DNA of 64,000 nt, from NCBI RefSeq assembly GCF_932526225.1, contig NC_064038.1, positions 14,653,474 through 14,717,473 on the forward strand. The letters run 5' to 3'. Shown here piece after piece: positions 10,576-22,718 of the stretch. How positions within the stretch are numbered: the first letter of the stretch is position 1; the number at the start of each line of letters is the position of its first letter. A model generated the notes under the pieces. It was not told the origin of the DNA. It saw only the letters and a program-made list of their open reading frames with translations, and made no database searches. This stretch comes from Nematostella vectensis (Eukaryota > Cnidaria > Anthozoa > Actiniaria > Edwardsiidae). The position numbers were made by a program, and so were the translations under genes.

Positions 10576-11818
10576 GTATGAAGCGTGTAACCGACCAACA
10601 TGGAGATGGGACAGGACAGGAGCAGAACTTAATGCAAGCTATTTCATGTACGGGAAATGAGAATCCGTACTGAGCTCCTTCTCAGCTGCGATGCTAGCCA
10701 TAGGGATCCCATGTTTGTAAGAAAGTAATATTATGATGTGCAACTCGACGCTGACCAGTTGATTGCTCTTTTGACGAATTAAGAGCCAGTAATGCCAAGT
10801 GCGGCAAGGTTTCATAAAAAGTTTTAAGGAGCAGATTACACCCAAAGCAATAAGGATAACACGAATTGAGTGGAATTGATAATACATGGCATGTAATCAA
10901 CATAATTAAGCATGAGCTCAAGCCTTATTATCTCGTTTTATTCTATGTCTATGTACTTGAGTACTTCCTCCAGGTCCCAGAGGGGGGCGACAGTTTTGAA
11001 ACAGGCTACCTTAACAACCCCTCAGTTGTACTGGGTCAAAACTGTCCTCCTCTGTGGGTCTGTACGGGGTTTCACAGGTAGTGAGGTATTGTTCTTTCTT
11101 TGTTTATTCCGCTTTAGAAGAGGTTGTAGTTTTGGGAGAAGGATACTGTTTTTCGATATGGCCGTATCTTCAAATAAGACTTTTTGGGGTGAATGTAAAG
11201 GAAACCCTGTACCGACCCGCAGGGGGTGACAGGAAACGACCAGTTGGTTGACCTGGCGACACGGGTAGAAAAAAGGGGAAGTGATGGTTGATGTCGATAA
11301 ATTGAATTCTAGAGATTCTGGCAGTTTTGTTGTAGGACAACTCTTAAAAGAGATCCTAAGAACGAGATTGCTCACTGGTTGTTTTGAAGGAATTTGATTC
11401 TCCTCTACCCTGGCGCGAGGAGACACTTTCAGATAGGTTTGGGATAAGAAGATGCGCGCAGACGTATCTGTCCTGTTCGCGGAGTTGAGCATTATGTGGA
11501 GGTTGCTCTTGCAAATATCAATAAATGACCTATTCAGGAGTGGCAGGATATTAACCCAAACGTTTTTGTATGCGTTCCCTTCAGGCAATTCTAGAAAACG
11601 TCTTCCCGAGTAACGACGACCCGATCGGGTAATTTAGGTTTGGGGAGAAGAAAAGATTAGAATATTAAAGAGGTTGGATGAGTATGATAAAGCGTTGTCA
11701 TGAATGCGCGCAATGCACTTACTGGCGTCGATGGATTCCCTGTTAAAGATATTAAGGTTTGGGAAGTAGGGAACCCATGGACATGTTTTAAGTCAGTGGG
11801 AGTGCACATAGTGCACGG
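10576..11818. other. No identifiable gene; long minus-strand open frame unassigned
   Basis: The only sizeable frame is on the minus strand at 11022-11588 (188 codons). It contains stretches such as LNSANRTDTSARIFLSQTYL and KVSPRARVEENQIPSKQ but no domain I recognise, and no splice or promoter context supports it. It could be chance or a decayed element. Confidence 0.3.
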
Positions 11819-12265
11819 TTGCCGGGAGCCAAATTTATCCCCAATCTCAATACGATGCGACAATGGGTGCAGTGTAGAATAGGTTACTATTGTATTTTCG
11901 CTTCAAGTTCAAAAGGTCAAAACCGGTTTTTAATTCTTATTGTTCGCAATAACAAACATCTAAACGAACGAAGTAGACGAGCGATAGATTATTTTGATCG
12001 TAATTTTAATAGTGCTCAGTTCGAATTAGTTACAGAATTTACAAGTATTAAAAATGTAAAGTTTGTTCAAGAGGAGTATCTTTACGAGTTAATCAAGCGG
12101 CGAGATGTCTTCTCTGTGCTGCCGACTGGCTACGGGAAATCGCTGATTTTCCGAGCTTATTCCCGGCGTTTGCTCTCGTCTCAACGATATTGGATTCAAC
12201 TACCCCAAGCAAGCGATTGTACTGAGTTCTTTGTTAGACTCGTTCCGAGGATAACAGCGAGCTAA
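11819..12265 (+). pseudogene. RecQ-like DNA helicase fragment with Walker A
   Basis: The plus-strand frame contains VKFVQEEYLYELIKRRDVFS followed by VLPTGYGKSLIF. This is the start of a RecQ-type (ATP-dependent DNA helicase Q) core: a Q-motif-like F-x-x-x-Q-x-x-Y/A-L, then D-V-F-x-V-L-P-T-G-x-G-K-S-L-x-F (motif I, nucleotide binding). After SLIF the similarity stops within about 20 residues and no DEAD/DEAH box or later motif follows, so it is a truncated remnant. Multi-copy RecQ-like fragments are common in coral and anemone genomes, perhaps moved by transposons. No function is expected. Confidence 0.65.
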
Positions 12266-12535
12266 TCCGATATTTTCTCCTCCTTGAAGCGCTTTCCCGA
12301 GAAAATTTTGTATTCTCCACCTCCTATGGGCATATTCTTGTCACTAACTCTACAGTAATGATCCCATGAGTATTCAGATGAATGTTGTTTTTTTTAAATC
12401 GGGTGTTCATACGCTTTTCATACTCGTGAATTTGATTCCCGAGCGAAGAGATGTTTACATCCAAGGTAGCACCACGAGAAACTGACACATGCTAATCACA
12501 AAACGTTAACATGGAAGAGAGGCGGAAGTCGAAAT

Positions 12536-12605
12536 AGCGCTTCGAGAGGCCAGAGCCTCGTCTCAACCTCGCTGGCCACTGAATAGAGAGACGCTCGAGG
12601 CTCTG
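12536..12605 (-). repeat. Dispersed repeat R2, inverted copy 2
   Basis: Reverse-complement partner of 8395-8470, containing 'gcgcttcgagaggccagagc' and 'ctcgtctcaacctcgctggc'. The two ends flank the minisatellite and the RecQ remnant. This could be chance or the remains of one large inverted-end element. Confidence 0.65.
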
Positions 12606-12932
12606 GGACCAGGGTACGTTTTTGATTAAATGCGTTATTATGTCATGTACAGCGCAATCTTTTGGGTATTTCTTCCTTGGGAGAAGATGCTGATCATGAT
12701 GGTGGTGATGTTCAAAATATCTGATATTTATATAGAGTGCTTATCATGCAGTATCAACCACGCTATAAGCGCTTTACATTGAAACCCCTAATGCTTGAGG
12801 AACTCAAGCTTCTAGTTGTTCCACATACATCCAAAAAGTCAAATCTAGGGAAGAGAAAGACAGAGATACTAAGAGGATGATGATGATAATGATGACGACG
12901 ATGTTGATGATGACGATGATGTTGATACTTAC

Positions 12933-13041
12933 CAGGCGCAGCATACACTGGGCTTGTGGTGCAATTCTCTGTTGTGATAATGATGTCGTCTATTGCTATA
13001 GCAACTGATCCATTAGTTGATGAGACACCCAGGAACTCTAC
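12933..13041 (-). CDS. MAM domain C-terminal exon
   Basis: A 109-bp minus-strand exon, acceptor 'acgtgtttag', donor GTAAGT. It encodes VEFLGVSSTNGSVAIAIDDI followed by IITTENCTTSPVYAAP. The A-I-D-D-I-I-I-T-x-x-x-C end is MAM. A Thr/Ser/Pro linker follows before the LDLa exons. This is the MAM that precedes the three LDLa modules. Confidence 0.85.
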
Positions 13042-13203
13042 CTAAACACGTGACAATTGAAAACACTTGGCCACTGATATAAGTCATCATTGAAACAAGT
13101 GGAGTGCTATTATTATGAAAAAAATAAACAAAGCTTATTGCATTTTTAATGCTGCCATGACTTTTTTCTCAATGGCTTAAGAACCACACCCAAACGAAAA
13201 TTT

Positions 13204-13511
13204 ACTTATCTAACAGGTCTTCAATTAACTTATTTAACCTGTCTTCAAAATACCTTTGTATCCTGTTCCGCATCCAATGGTACACTTCCTGGTAACCACT
13301 CAATACCATGGTAACCACTGAGCTTCCATAATAACCGGGGCTGGATCGTAGTTGAATTAAGATATAATCGCATTTCTGACGAATCCTCGATTTGTGGCAT
13401 GAGATAACTGAATCGGACGCATAGGCCAGAGACACGGTGAAATGGCTTCCATTCCAGGATCGGGCTCTCAAGTCGGCTTTCACCAGGTTCAGAAATATAT
13501 GCGTAGGGTCC
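13204..13511 (-). CDS. Probable exon upstream of the MAM end, domain uncertain
   Basis: An open minus-strand stretch after acceptor 'tttggtttcttaag' encodes ADLRARSWNGSHFTVSLAYA, then CHKSRIRQKCDYILIQLRSS and SSVVTMVLSGYQEVYHWMRN. The alternation of strands and turns suits the middle of a MAM-like jelly roll, and it lies exactly where the body of the 12933-13041 MAM should be. The usual C-x-x-F-x-Y-x-M-x-G is not visible, so the identity is tentative. The 3' end is uncertain: a donor at GTTAAATAAG or GTAAAT is possible. Confidence 0.4.
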
Positions 13512-13720
13512 TTAAGAAACCAAATTGGATTTTATGGGGGGGTCAGCTTCTGCTGCTAGAGTGCAACAGGCCCTACCTTTGCCACAAACATGATCATTTC
13601 TATGGCGCAAACTGACATTGAGAGACATGATCAAATCCGCTTTAAATATGACTAAATTTCCTCGTCAGTGTGCAGATACGGACTGCTCCACGCAGTTTAC
13701 AATCATGTTGAGTGTTGATT

Positions 13721-14149
13721 AAGGGCCGTCAACACGGCCGATTTTAACTTGGCAAGTTTTTACTCGACAAAATCACTTTTACAAAAGTAAGCGTGTTTGC
13801 TTTTACTTGACAAGTTTACTTCCCAAGTGCACAAGGTTGATCGTGTAGACGCTCAACAAGTTTTATGTGAATAAGTTTATCCGTTGAAAGTAGTTCGTAG
13901 GCCCCCTTTTCTTATGCTTGTGGACTATTAAAAAATCTGCTATTGCTGTTGATGCTGCCACGGTCTGTCTCTTCGTCAGAGGCACCATTTTGTGTTGGCA
14001 AGCTTTGTTTCTTTGTATCGCCGCTGTTTAAAGGCATTACCGGCTCATCGCACGGAAAACTTGTCAAGTAAAAGTTGCTCGTGTGGACAGCACGTCTACA
14101 CGTACGACTGGAATTGTCAAGTAAAATTTGCCCGTGTAGACGAGCCTTT
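13721..14149. mobile_element. MITE with imperfect terminal inverted repeats
   Basis: The left end 'aagggccgtcaacacggccg' and the reverse complement of the right end 'aaaggctcgtctacacgggc' align. Both continue into '(a)ttttaactt' and a 'caag' motif, giving roughly 35-bp imperfect TIRs. 'acttgacaag/cttgtcaagt' motifs recur inside. No coding capacity. The class is uncertain: the 'gtctacacgggc' type end is typical of small non-autonomous DNA elements in marine invertebrates. Confidence 0.6.
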
Positions 14150-14493
14150 GGTGTATAAGCACTGTCAATGAAGTTTTGTCAATGAAGATGGAGGCAGCGT
14201 TCACTCACGTTCTTGTACGTTCCCAAATACAGGACAAAGTTTAAAACAATAAATTCTAGGACCACAGTTTCAGGAATATAAACAGGGCTGAAAGCATATA
14301 TTTTTTCTTTAAAATTGTTAATATTTTTACCTTTATGAAGATTTCTGAAGAAACCTATTTTCCAGCCGATTTGAAACCATTCTTGAAGGCCATCCCCAAA
14401 AGTGAGATTTTGTAGACAAGCAACTAAGAACAAATATGGAATTGGTGGGGAACGATTGATGAAATTAATTAGAATAAATTCACTTATTTTTAC

Positions 14494-14566
14494 CTGTAAC
14501 CCGAATCTCGCCAACCTGCTTCTTTGTTACCATGACAGCGCTCTCGTTCACAAAGGAGTAGGCGAC
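14494..14566 (-). CDS. Possible small exon of the mosaic gene
   Basis: A 73-bp minus-strand stretch, acceptor 'ttcattatcaag', donor GTAAAA, encodes VAYSFVNESAVMVTKKQVGE then IRVT. It looks like extracellular beta-sheet sequence and lies in transcription order just before the MAM at 13.5-12.9 kb. Support is only splice signals plus composition. Confidence 0.4.
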
Positions 14567-14616
14567 CTTGATAATGAATGAAATTGACAATTGAACAAGT
14601 AGCCTGGATTTGTTGA

Positions 14617-14640
14617 AGGGGGGGGGGGGGGGTGGGGGTG
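14617..14640 (+). repeat. Poly-G tract
   Basis: A run of about 16 G interrupted once, then 'tgggggtgc'. Mononucleotide G runs of similar length recur at 34684-34703 and 58964-58981, and a poly-C run lies at 25190-25212. Confidence 0.8.
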
Positions 14641-14959
14641 CACTCAGAGATGCAGTTCCTTCTATAAGATATGGGCCAGAACGCGCCTCTCTTTTTCATT
14701 TTATTCTAAAAGGAGAATTTTTTCTACTTTTGAGATACAGAATCAAGAAAAAAAAAACTATAATATTTTTATTATATCATATTATTGACAAAGTGTGAAA
14801 AAATTGTTTTGATTTTTACTACTTTCCCTTGGATAATTAACTTTTGTATTTTGTTGTTTAATGTAAAGGAATGATCTTTATGGTAATATACCCATATGGC
14901 GATCTTCAACTTCAGCATAAAAGCGACCGTAAGATCCTAGGCAGCTATATATATTTATA

Positions 14960-15412
14960 TCCCAGTGATGAATTTCCACGCGCGCTCATTGGTCAATACG
15001 GGTCACGTGCAGAATTTCAGAACAAATATCAGTCAAAACCGTCCAGCCAAAGTGATATCTGTCATGTGAACCTTTTTGTGCACTCAAAACTCACTTTTCG
15101 TCTGCTCAATAACTCCTCAAACAAACACCAAGGTTTTCAAAACGCTGTGAAGGCACCGAAAGAATGCTTAATTTCTTTTATAGAATTATCATCAATATGT
15201 TTTTTTAGAATTTATTCTGAAACGTGAAAAAGCAATGACAAAAAACTGCACACAGCTCGCGCTCGTGGCGTCATTCCCGTGCAAGTCACCGCGCGCAGAA
15301 GACATTTCAAAATTGAAAATCTTCAGTTTCTATTCCAGCTCTCAGCAGAACAATAAGAAAACAGTCTAGGTAATATATAGATTTAGGCACTGCCTATAAG
15401 CGGAGCCAGCAT
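14960..15412 (+). repeat. Dispersed repeat R3, copy 1
   Basis: Two blocks, 'gctcgtggcgtcatt' with 'gtgcaagtcaccgcgcgc' and 'tagatttaggcactgcctat' with 'aagcggagccagc', occur in the same order at 17885-18447. The distance between blocks differs (about 100 versus 480 bp). I read this as two copies of one element with indels or a pair of linked small elements. Class unknown. Confidence 0.55.
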
Positions 15413-17149
15413 AAACACCTTTTGTGTTGACTGGTCAAAGGTATTATTGGGGTATCTAGGATCCTGCCTCTACTGAGATTTATTTATTGTACCAACCAAA
15501 TGGATCCAGGCCTTATTCAATAATTTAAATTATGCAGTACATCAAAGTTAACAAACACAATTCCTGGTGTGGATATGGCTGTCAAAGTTGTCAAGAGTCT
15601 AATGGTAAATTCTTATGTCCCATCATAGAAGTTCCATTATGAATATATTTTTTTTAATCAAAACAATACTCCCACAAGCTTTGCCCTTGTGCAGAAAATG
15701 ACATGGATGTAACAGCATTCCAAAGATTTAAAATAATATATTTAGACTGTTTAGATGCCATACTGTGATTTTTATGTATTGATTTAGTGGCGATTCTCTC
15801 CTTCATTGGACCAAATATACAGAAAAATGTCTGGAAATTAAAATCCAAAAATATATCTCCTTTCATGCATTACATATTGGTGCACCCCACTTTACCATAT
15901 AGTGGCCTTGTTGTTGGTGGCCTACTCCCAAATGAATGCAATTCATTGGGAGAGGAGATATAAAGTGAATTGACTCAACTTGAAAGGTTTGGTGAAAAAA
16001 ATATAACAGTACTGAAAATAATTTGATTGAGCATTTCTTGACATTTCCCCTTTCCCATTATCTTAACCCTTTCACCACCACAGGCCTCTAAAGAGGCCAT
16101 GTCTTTGCTATCCAAGCTATGTGGACAGAATTCTATTATTGAAAAAGAACAAGGTTGTTGCTAGTGTTATAAAGTTTAAGTATCTTGCCATAAAAAAGAA
16201 AAAGGAAGAAATATGACTCTTCCTTAAATGTTTGAAAAGAAAATATAATAACAATGCCCTAACATTGCCCTAAAAACGAAAAAGGAAGAAATATGACTCT
16301 TCCTTAAATGTTTGAAAAGAAAATATAATAACAATAATGTGATAATTATATTCAGTACTTTTCTAAAATATCCCCTTTCCCATTACCTTTAGGTTGATAG
16401 AAAACTGTTTTCTTTATAGATTTATTATTTAAAAAGCAAAAGTTTGTTTTTAGTTTTATATTATATAAGTATCTTGTTCTAAAAAAAGCTATGAGTGTGT
16501 ACTGCTGAATCACATAGTAATGAACTAGTCATTTGCGCCCCCTCCCTTATGGTCCCGCAGAAGTCAGGGGTTAATGTGGGGTTTTAGACCACTTTTTAAC
16601 CAGAATATGTCAAGAGGGGTGGTGGTATTGACTGTTTTTGACTCTTAACTTGGAAACAGGCTTTTATTAAAGTTTAATCCCCCACCCTTCCGTGGGACCA
16701 TGGGTGTGGGGGTATCAAATGACGAGTGAATAAGAACATCCTACTGTTCTCTTCAAGACATGATTTTTAATTCTCATGTCTTCCAGTCTTTAGCATTCAT
16801 CTTGGCCCTCAGGTAGTTCCTGGTTCATAAAAGAGTGAAAACAATTATTTATTATTTCTTTCAAAACAATCTTTTTATCAAGCCATTTATAATCTAACTA
16901 ATTTTCCACAACTATTTGAAAAAAAATAAACACATGAGATGCAAGATGCAGACAATAACAACAATACATATTGAAAATGGGTTTTTTTTATCCTCGGTAA
17001 GAAAAATTTCTCTTGTAAGTTGAAAAAGCTGCTGTATCTTCTTAGGACTAAGAGCACAGGATATAAAGACAAGAACGGTCTTCTTTAGCAGTATCTGACA
17101 AATGCAACACGATATTGGTTAGCCTTTATGAAATATCTCAACACAATCA
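15413..17149. other. AT-rich intergenic sequence, no gene; 80-bp tandem duplication
   Basis: Very AT-rich with no supported coding sequence. A clear tandem duplication with an 80-bp period lies at 16186-16334: 'aaaggaagaaatatgactct' recurs at 16201 and 16281 with the following 'tccttaaatgtttgaaaaga'. Phrases resembling 'gagcatttcttgacatttcc' and 'cagcattccaaa' also occur near 150-310, so parts of this block are related to the left edge of the window. Confidence 0.55.
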
Positions 17150-17215
17150 ATCTGCCCTGAAGAAGTCTTATTAAAGACAAATTCCAGTTTTTGTTGTATT
17201 GTATTTTATTCAACA
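17150..17215 (+). mobile_element. Penelope-like element 3' tail remnant
   Basis: 'ctgccctgaagaagtcttat' then 'taaagacaaattccagtttt' and 'tgtattgtatt' match the tail downstream of the Penelope-like element at 27070-27150 almost exactly. Only the tail is present, a normal outcome of 5' truncation. Confidence 0.6.
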
Positions 17216-17635
17216 CAATCAAGAATATAGATAAGACGAAGAATGTCAAAACAAAACCTTTTATGCTCAAATAATTTGATTACTAAGTTAAGTTCTCGCA
17301 TTCTCAAAGCATACAAAAAGGACAACAAAAAGCCTAATAACTGTCATATCCTCCATAGACAATACAAATCGTCGTCCGAAACTCACCTTGCATTATTTTT
17401 TGTTTGTTTTTTTTTTGGTCGCTTTCTTGTGGTTCTGTTCGCTTTTTAATGTGAACTGTTACTTGCTTAAATTTACTAGCTAAAACCAGATAAATCTTGG
17501 CGTGAATGAATGTTAGTAGATCTCCTCTAGTTGACTTTATCCTTAAGTCACAAAATTTGAGGCAAAAGAAATAATCATCGCATAATCGACAAGAACTTTT
17601 TCCCTTGCTCCGTGGTTGTATTTAGTCGCCATTTC

Positions 17636-17812
17636 GGGGCCGAGTGGGGCCTGGGAGTCGCGCGGCTGCCTGACTGGCTGGCTGGCGAGTGACACCACAG
17701 GATACCCGCGCGATGACCACAAAAACCAAGTCGCATACCTATACCATATTTCTATGCCTATGGGGCTACGCGCGCGGCCTGCGGCCGCGCTTGGCTCCGC
17801 TAAAAATCCATC
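17636..17812 (-). repeat. Dispersed repeat family R1, copy 2
   Basis: Shares 'gagtggggcctgggagtcgc', 'tgactggctggctggcgagt', 'accacaggatacccgcgcga' and 'ataccatatttctatgccta' with copies 1 and 3. It ends in the GC-rich 'gcggccgcgcttggctccgc', which is also present at 28135-28160. Open frames through it on both strands are by-products of its GC content. Confidence 0.65.
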
Positions 17813-17884
17813 AGTTGAAATGCAAGTTATGAGCTTGCAGTTTTTGTTCTTTGGATTGTTGCATGGATTTTTATGAATTGCGAA

Positions 17885-18447
17885 TGGCAAAAATAACAGC
17901 GCGCGCTCGTGGCGTCATTTCAGTGCACGTCAACGCGCTATGAAAACACTTTTTGCATTTTCAGTGTAGTCACTGGGATATAAAATAAATCGAAGCTTCG
18001 CTTCTCGGCCAACTGTTTATTTTTCGTACCATTTCTCATCCTTGGACATTATCCGCCGATATCCCAGCCGCCAGAAGGGGTTAATTTACTAAATATACAG
18101 CGGCTTCCCGATATGTTGTTCCATCCAAGTACATATATATGTAGGAACCTTTTGTTTAGCTGTCACAATCTGATGGAAAGACAAAAGGTATATCTATCTA
18201 TATATATTTCTTGGATAGGCCAATATTTCGGGAAACGACTTGCATTTGTACAGCCTAAATGCAGATCAAAAAGAAGCAATGTCCGATGTTTTCTGGCATG
18301 AATGAGTTTTCTTGAGAGAAATTTATTATCATAAAAATATCTGATATCCTCTTTATTAAACCATTTTTGGTGCCCTATTTAGTACGCCATTACTAGATTT
18401 CCTATTTAATATATAGATTTAGGCACTGCCTAAAAGCGGAGCCAGCT
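17885..18447 (+). repeat. Dispersed repeat R3, copy 2
   Basis: Begins with 'gcgcgctcgtggcgtcattt' and ends with 'tagatttaggcactgcctaa' plus 'aagcggagccagc', as described for copy 1. Inside are decayed 34-35 bp units ('ctttattaaaccatt..ttggtgcccta') like those at 28180-28285. Confidence 0.5.
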
Positions 18448-20004
18448 TTATTTGCCACTCTAAACTAGAGCTTTGTCCCCATCCCAACCCCCCCCCTCCC
18501 CTCTCCCCAGCACTAAAATGACTAAACTTCAGCGAGAGACACACCCAGGGATATAACAACAGGAGTCTACACTTTGACTATGTTCCAGGTTTCCCAACTC
18601 CTAAAATGAGCCCTATCTAAAAGGCATGGCTTATTACTTTTACCTTTTCTATTATTATAAAATTATTCTCTCCGAATCCCCCTAGAGAATACCGTGAACA
18701 ATGACACCATTAGTAGTTTTTATTGTCAGTACCCAGGATACTATTTGCATAAAAAGAGGGGTTTGTGCTCTTTATGTAGAGTTAAACTTGATAGACAATT
18801 GATACCGAAAAATATATTTATAATTTGCCGTATAAACAGATCTTAATACTAATACAAGAGAGAATCTACAAAAAAATAATAATTCTTTGGGTTCAGGACC
18901 CTCAGAAAAAGGGACTCTCGAGTCCTTGAGATCCTTGAATAAATAAGAGATGAGTTGATATTATATTTTGCTTCCAAACTGTCTTATCAAGATTGTAAGG
19001 GGAACTATTCTGAAATAAAAAAATCATGACTAAGTTTACACAGTACTATAGTAGATAGACAATATTATAGTAGATAGTGCATAATTTAAGGTATTTAAGC
19101 AAGGGGGAATGTTAGGCTATGGATGGCTGGTTGTACTTGGTAATAGACGAAGTAGCTGGTTGCTGGCAGGTAATATATAAAGTAGTATGACTATAGATTT
19201 ACAAAGAGTGGGATATTACAGACAGCAATTTCATATTCTTTTTTGCAATCGTTACAAATCTATAATCAAACTAAAGGGCCCAAATCTATAATCAAACTAG
19301 AATACCCAAAATTATATACCCCATAACACCAAGGTTGAAAACTTTCACACCCCTAAAATACCTGATCCTCAATTCCTAATCGTTTTTATACATTTTTTAC
19401 CAATTAACTCATTAGATACTAAAAACATTTTTTTTGATAAATGAAATCCTTTTTCTCTTATCCATCTTCCATCTTATATCTAAACATCCATATACTTTGA
19501 AATCCTTTTTATACATTTTTACCAATTAACTCATTATATAATAAAAACAAATTTTTGATAAATGAAATCCTTTTTCTCTTAATCCATCTTTCATCTCTAG
19601 CAAACATCCATATATTTTGAAATACAATATTCCAACCCCTCTCTTTAAAGTAACTCTCTTTAACCATGCTCATGAATAAGTAAAAGCTAATCAGCCATGA
19701 ATAGGGCCAAGCCATTGAACAAATCCATAGAACAATTTAGAAGAAAAAAAAAGACACAACCTTTTATTTACCCCTAAGCTTACATACATTCTTTTTTTAA
19801 AAGATACAGGATAAATATTTAAAGGGTACTGACATCTGAAATAGTTTAAGGGTTAACGAGGACAGATGCCAGAAAAATAGGTACAATGTGTTGTTACCTA
19901 TGCAAATCAATGCACATGAGAATAATACAATCATTTTACTGGTTCATTTGCAATAACAGTAAGTAACTTTCAAGTACAGAAGACCTCTGGTCTTCAAGCA
20001 TCAT
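18448..20004. other. AT-rich intergenic sequence, no gene; tandem duplication
   Basis: No supported gene. A tandem duplication with a period of about 121 bp covers 19380-19622 ('accaattaactcatta' at about 19399 and 19520, each followed by 'tgataaatgaaatccttttt'). A short duplicate 'aaatctataatcaaacta' is at 19256 and 19283. Confidence 0.55.
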
Positions 20005-20007
20005 AAT

Positions 20008-20240
20008 GTGTAGTTCTAGAAAATATCCATACCCCCCCTCCCTTGAGGGGATTGGGAATTATGAGGGGGTGGGGGGTTCAAACGCCCAGGAATTTCCACG
20101 GTGGAGGGGGGTAAAATGCCTTTTTTCCTTAACAGTTACTGCTTTTATTTTTTTTTTCAGGGGGTTGGAAATTCCAGAGGGGAGGGGTCATACCTTCGCT
20201 CCCCTCAGTAGTGGGGTATGGATATTATCTGGAACTACAC
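20008..20240. mobile_element. 233-bp MITE with ~27-bp TIRs
   Basis: The left end 'gtgtagttctagaaaatatc' continues with 'cataccc'. The reverse complement of the right end is 'gtgtagttccagataatatc' continuing with 'cataccc', so the TIRs are about 27 bp with two or three mismatches. It is flanked on both sides by 'aat' (20005-20007 and 20241-20243), a possible 3-bp target duplication. Interior is G- and C-run rich and non-coding. Confidence 0.8.
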
Positions 20241-20440
20241 AATATGAATTTTTAACCTAATTTTTAATCTAATAATAAATCCTAGAGCTAATATAGCAGG
20301 GATGGCTGCAAAATTGATATATGACTGCTTCTTTGCTAAGGGAAAATATAATAAAATAAGGTTGTTTCTTCTCTATGTTCTTTTGTCTGTATATATGTAT
20401 TTTTGAGAATTTGAATGGCTTATAATGTTAAATTTATACT

Positions 20441-20848
<408 letters not shown>

Positions 20849-21445
20849 ATAATTTTGCTGACAGTTAAGACTTTTATTCATTCAGATTTTAGTAAAGTAT
20901 CAACACCGCAAGAGCATATTATGTTGGCTATAGTAAAAGGAATGCGGGTTGATTGAATATAATTATACTAAAAATAAAAGAATATGAAAAACATTCATTT
21001 ACATTTGCTTTCAGCCAGCCTACATAATGAATCTGGGTTAATTCCTTGCTTTTTTCACCTGAAAAAAAAAAGATATCCTTGTCATTTCATATCTATACCA
21101 ACTATAAAGATATCCTTGCATTTCATAGCTATACCAGCTATATTATTTCATGTACCTAGGCAAGCACGTTTTATCAAATAACAGCTTGGTATAAAAGAGA
21201 CAAGAAAACAAAAACGAAGTAAAAAAAGAGAAATTAAATCTCAATTAGGATTTTTTATAGAGAGAAACACATTTTAGGGCATAAGTATCTTGAAAATAAG
21301 ATGAAAACTAGAGAGAAAGAAGTACTTTTTTGATGTATTAAACTATTGATTGCGAATCTGTTGTGTTATCTCGAAAACATTCGCTTGTTACTGAATGTAA
21401 ATAATCGGATATACTGTAGTTCTCGATTCGTCTGCTTGTAAGAAA

Positions 21446-22160
21446 GGCATTTCTTTTGGGCAGGCACTACGTATTCGTAGGATATGTTCGGAAGACTCTT
21501 TTTTCGAAAAGAGGGTATTAGAGTTACAAGGTTATTTATTTGATAGGGGTTATGACAGCAGGTTTGTGGGGAGGGAAGTTGACCGGGTTAGACGTATTCC
21601 TAGGGACGACACATTGAAAGACAGGCGTAAAGGTAAGAATGATCGTGTACCTTTTGTAGTCACCTTTCATCCAGCTTTACCTAATTTACCTTGTATTCTT
21701 CGTAATTTACAGCCAGTTCTAGAATCTTCTAGTAGATGTAGGGGTGCTATTGGTAGGGTACCTATGGTGGCTTATAGGAAACCTAGGAGTTTAAAGAATA
21801 TGTTGGTGCACTCCTCTCTTAAAGATGATAGTACCCAGGTTAGAGGTTGTGGTAAGTGTGGCGGTAAAAGGTGTAGGGTGTGTAACTTTCTTAAGACAGG
21901 GCGGGAGTTTCGCAGTACAGTTACTAATAAGAAATATGTCATTAATTTTGACTTGGACTGTAACTCAGATTTTGTTGTTTATCTAATTACTTGCTCTATG
22001 TGTAGCAAGCAATACGTAAGGTCTACTATCAATAGTTTTAGGAAGCGTTTTAATAATCATAAAAGTAGGTTAAATAAGCACCCTAGTTTACCGGTTAGTG
22101 AAAGAGTTAAGGATGACCTTATCTATCAACATTTTCATTGCGACAATCATTTAGGTCTTA
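21446..22160 (+). pseudogene. Penelope-like element, GIY-YIG endonuclease part (5' fragment)
   Basis: An open plus-strand frame, read as one continuous frame from about 21446 (KGISFGQALRIRRICSEDSF...) through RVPFVVTFHPALPNL, then GRVPMVAYRKPRSLKNML, CGKCGGKRCRVCNFL and FVVYLITCSMCSKQYVRST. FVVYLITC...C..QYVRST is the GIY-YIG-type endonuclease domain as carried by Penelope-like retroelements, with the usual Cys motif just before it; the endonuclease RFNNHKSRL block follows. The reverse transcriptase upstream is missing. The frame is cut at HLGLK by the inserted element at 22161-26795 and resumes at 26796. The open frame starts with a GTG, so it is a fragment, not a gene start. Confidence 0.85.
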
Positions 22161-22718
22161 AGACCAGCGGTCTGAGTTCGTCGAGATTTCTCGGAAAAAT
22201 GATGTTTGGGCGCCCTAGCTCAAAACTAAACTGGTAATAGGTATGGTTGACCTCATTATACTGTGAAAGTTTGAAGCAATTTGGATAAATATTTTTGGCG
22301 ATAGAAGCCGAAAAGTAATTTTTCGTCTCCCGCACCCGGATTTGAGACAATTTCGTGGTTGTTCGAAAAAGACTAAAAACCGGTTCGCAACGCGTGATAA
22401 AACATTTGCAGCTTATATAAACCTAAAGAATAGACAATAAGGATTTCCCAGGCTGAAAGATAAGCTGTTCTGTCAGCACCTTATTATTTTACGCGATTTT
22501 ATTTTATTTTATGTTTATAGATGACTTTGAAAAGCCTTGAAATGATCGTGTAATATCGCCGATGAGATGTGGATTTGGCAAAAATGATTGCATTCATCGA
22601 AAAGAACATTATTTCTACTTTTGATATGTGAAATAAAATTTAGGGGCAAATAAAATCCGACTTTTTTACAAGCCGAAATATGACCCCCACTTGACCTTAA
22701 TTATAAACAAATGCCGAC
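22161..22718 (+). repeat. Left terminal inverted repeat of the 4.6-kb element
   Basis: 558 bp, partner 26238-26795. The outer end contains a small palindrome (gaccagcggtc). Contains 'ttatattatttta'-like AT blocks and 'gccgatgagatgtggatttg'. Confidence 0.85.

Noticed and set aside
11819-12265. Functional RecQ helicase
   Set aside because: Only the Walker A region is present; all later helicase motifs are absent.
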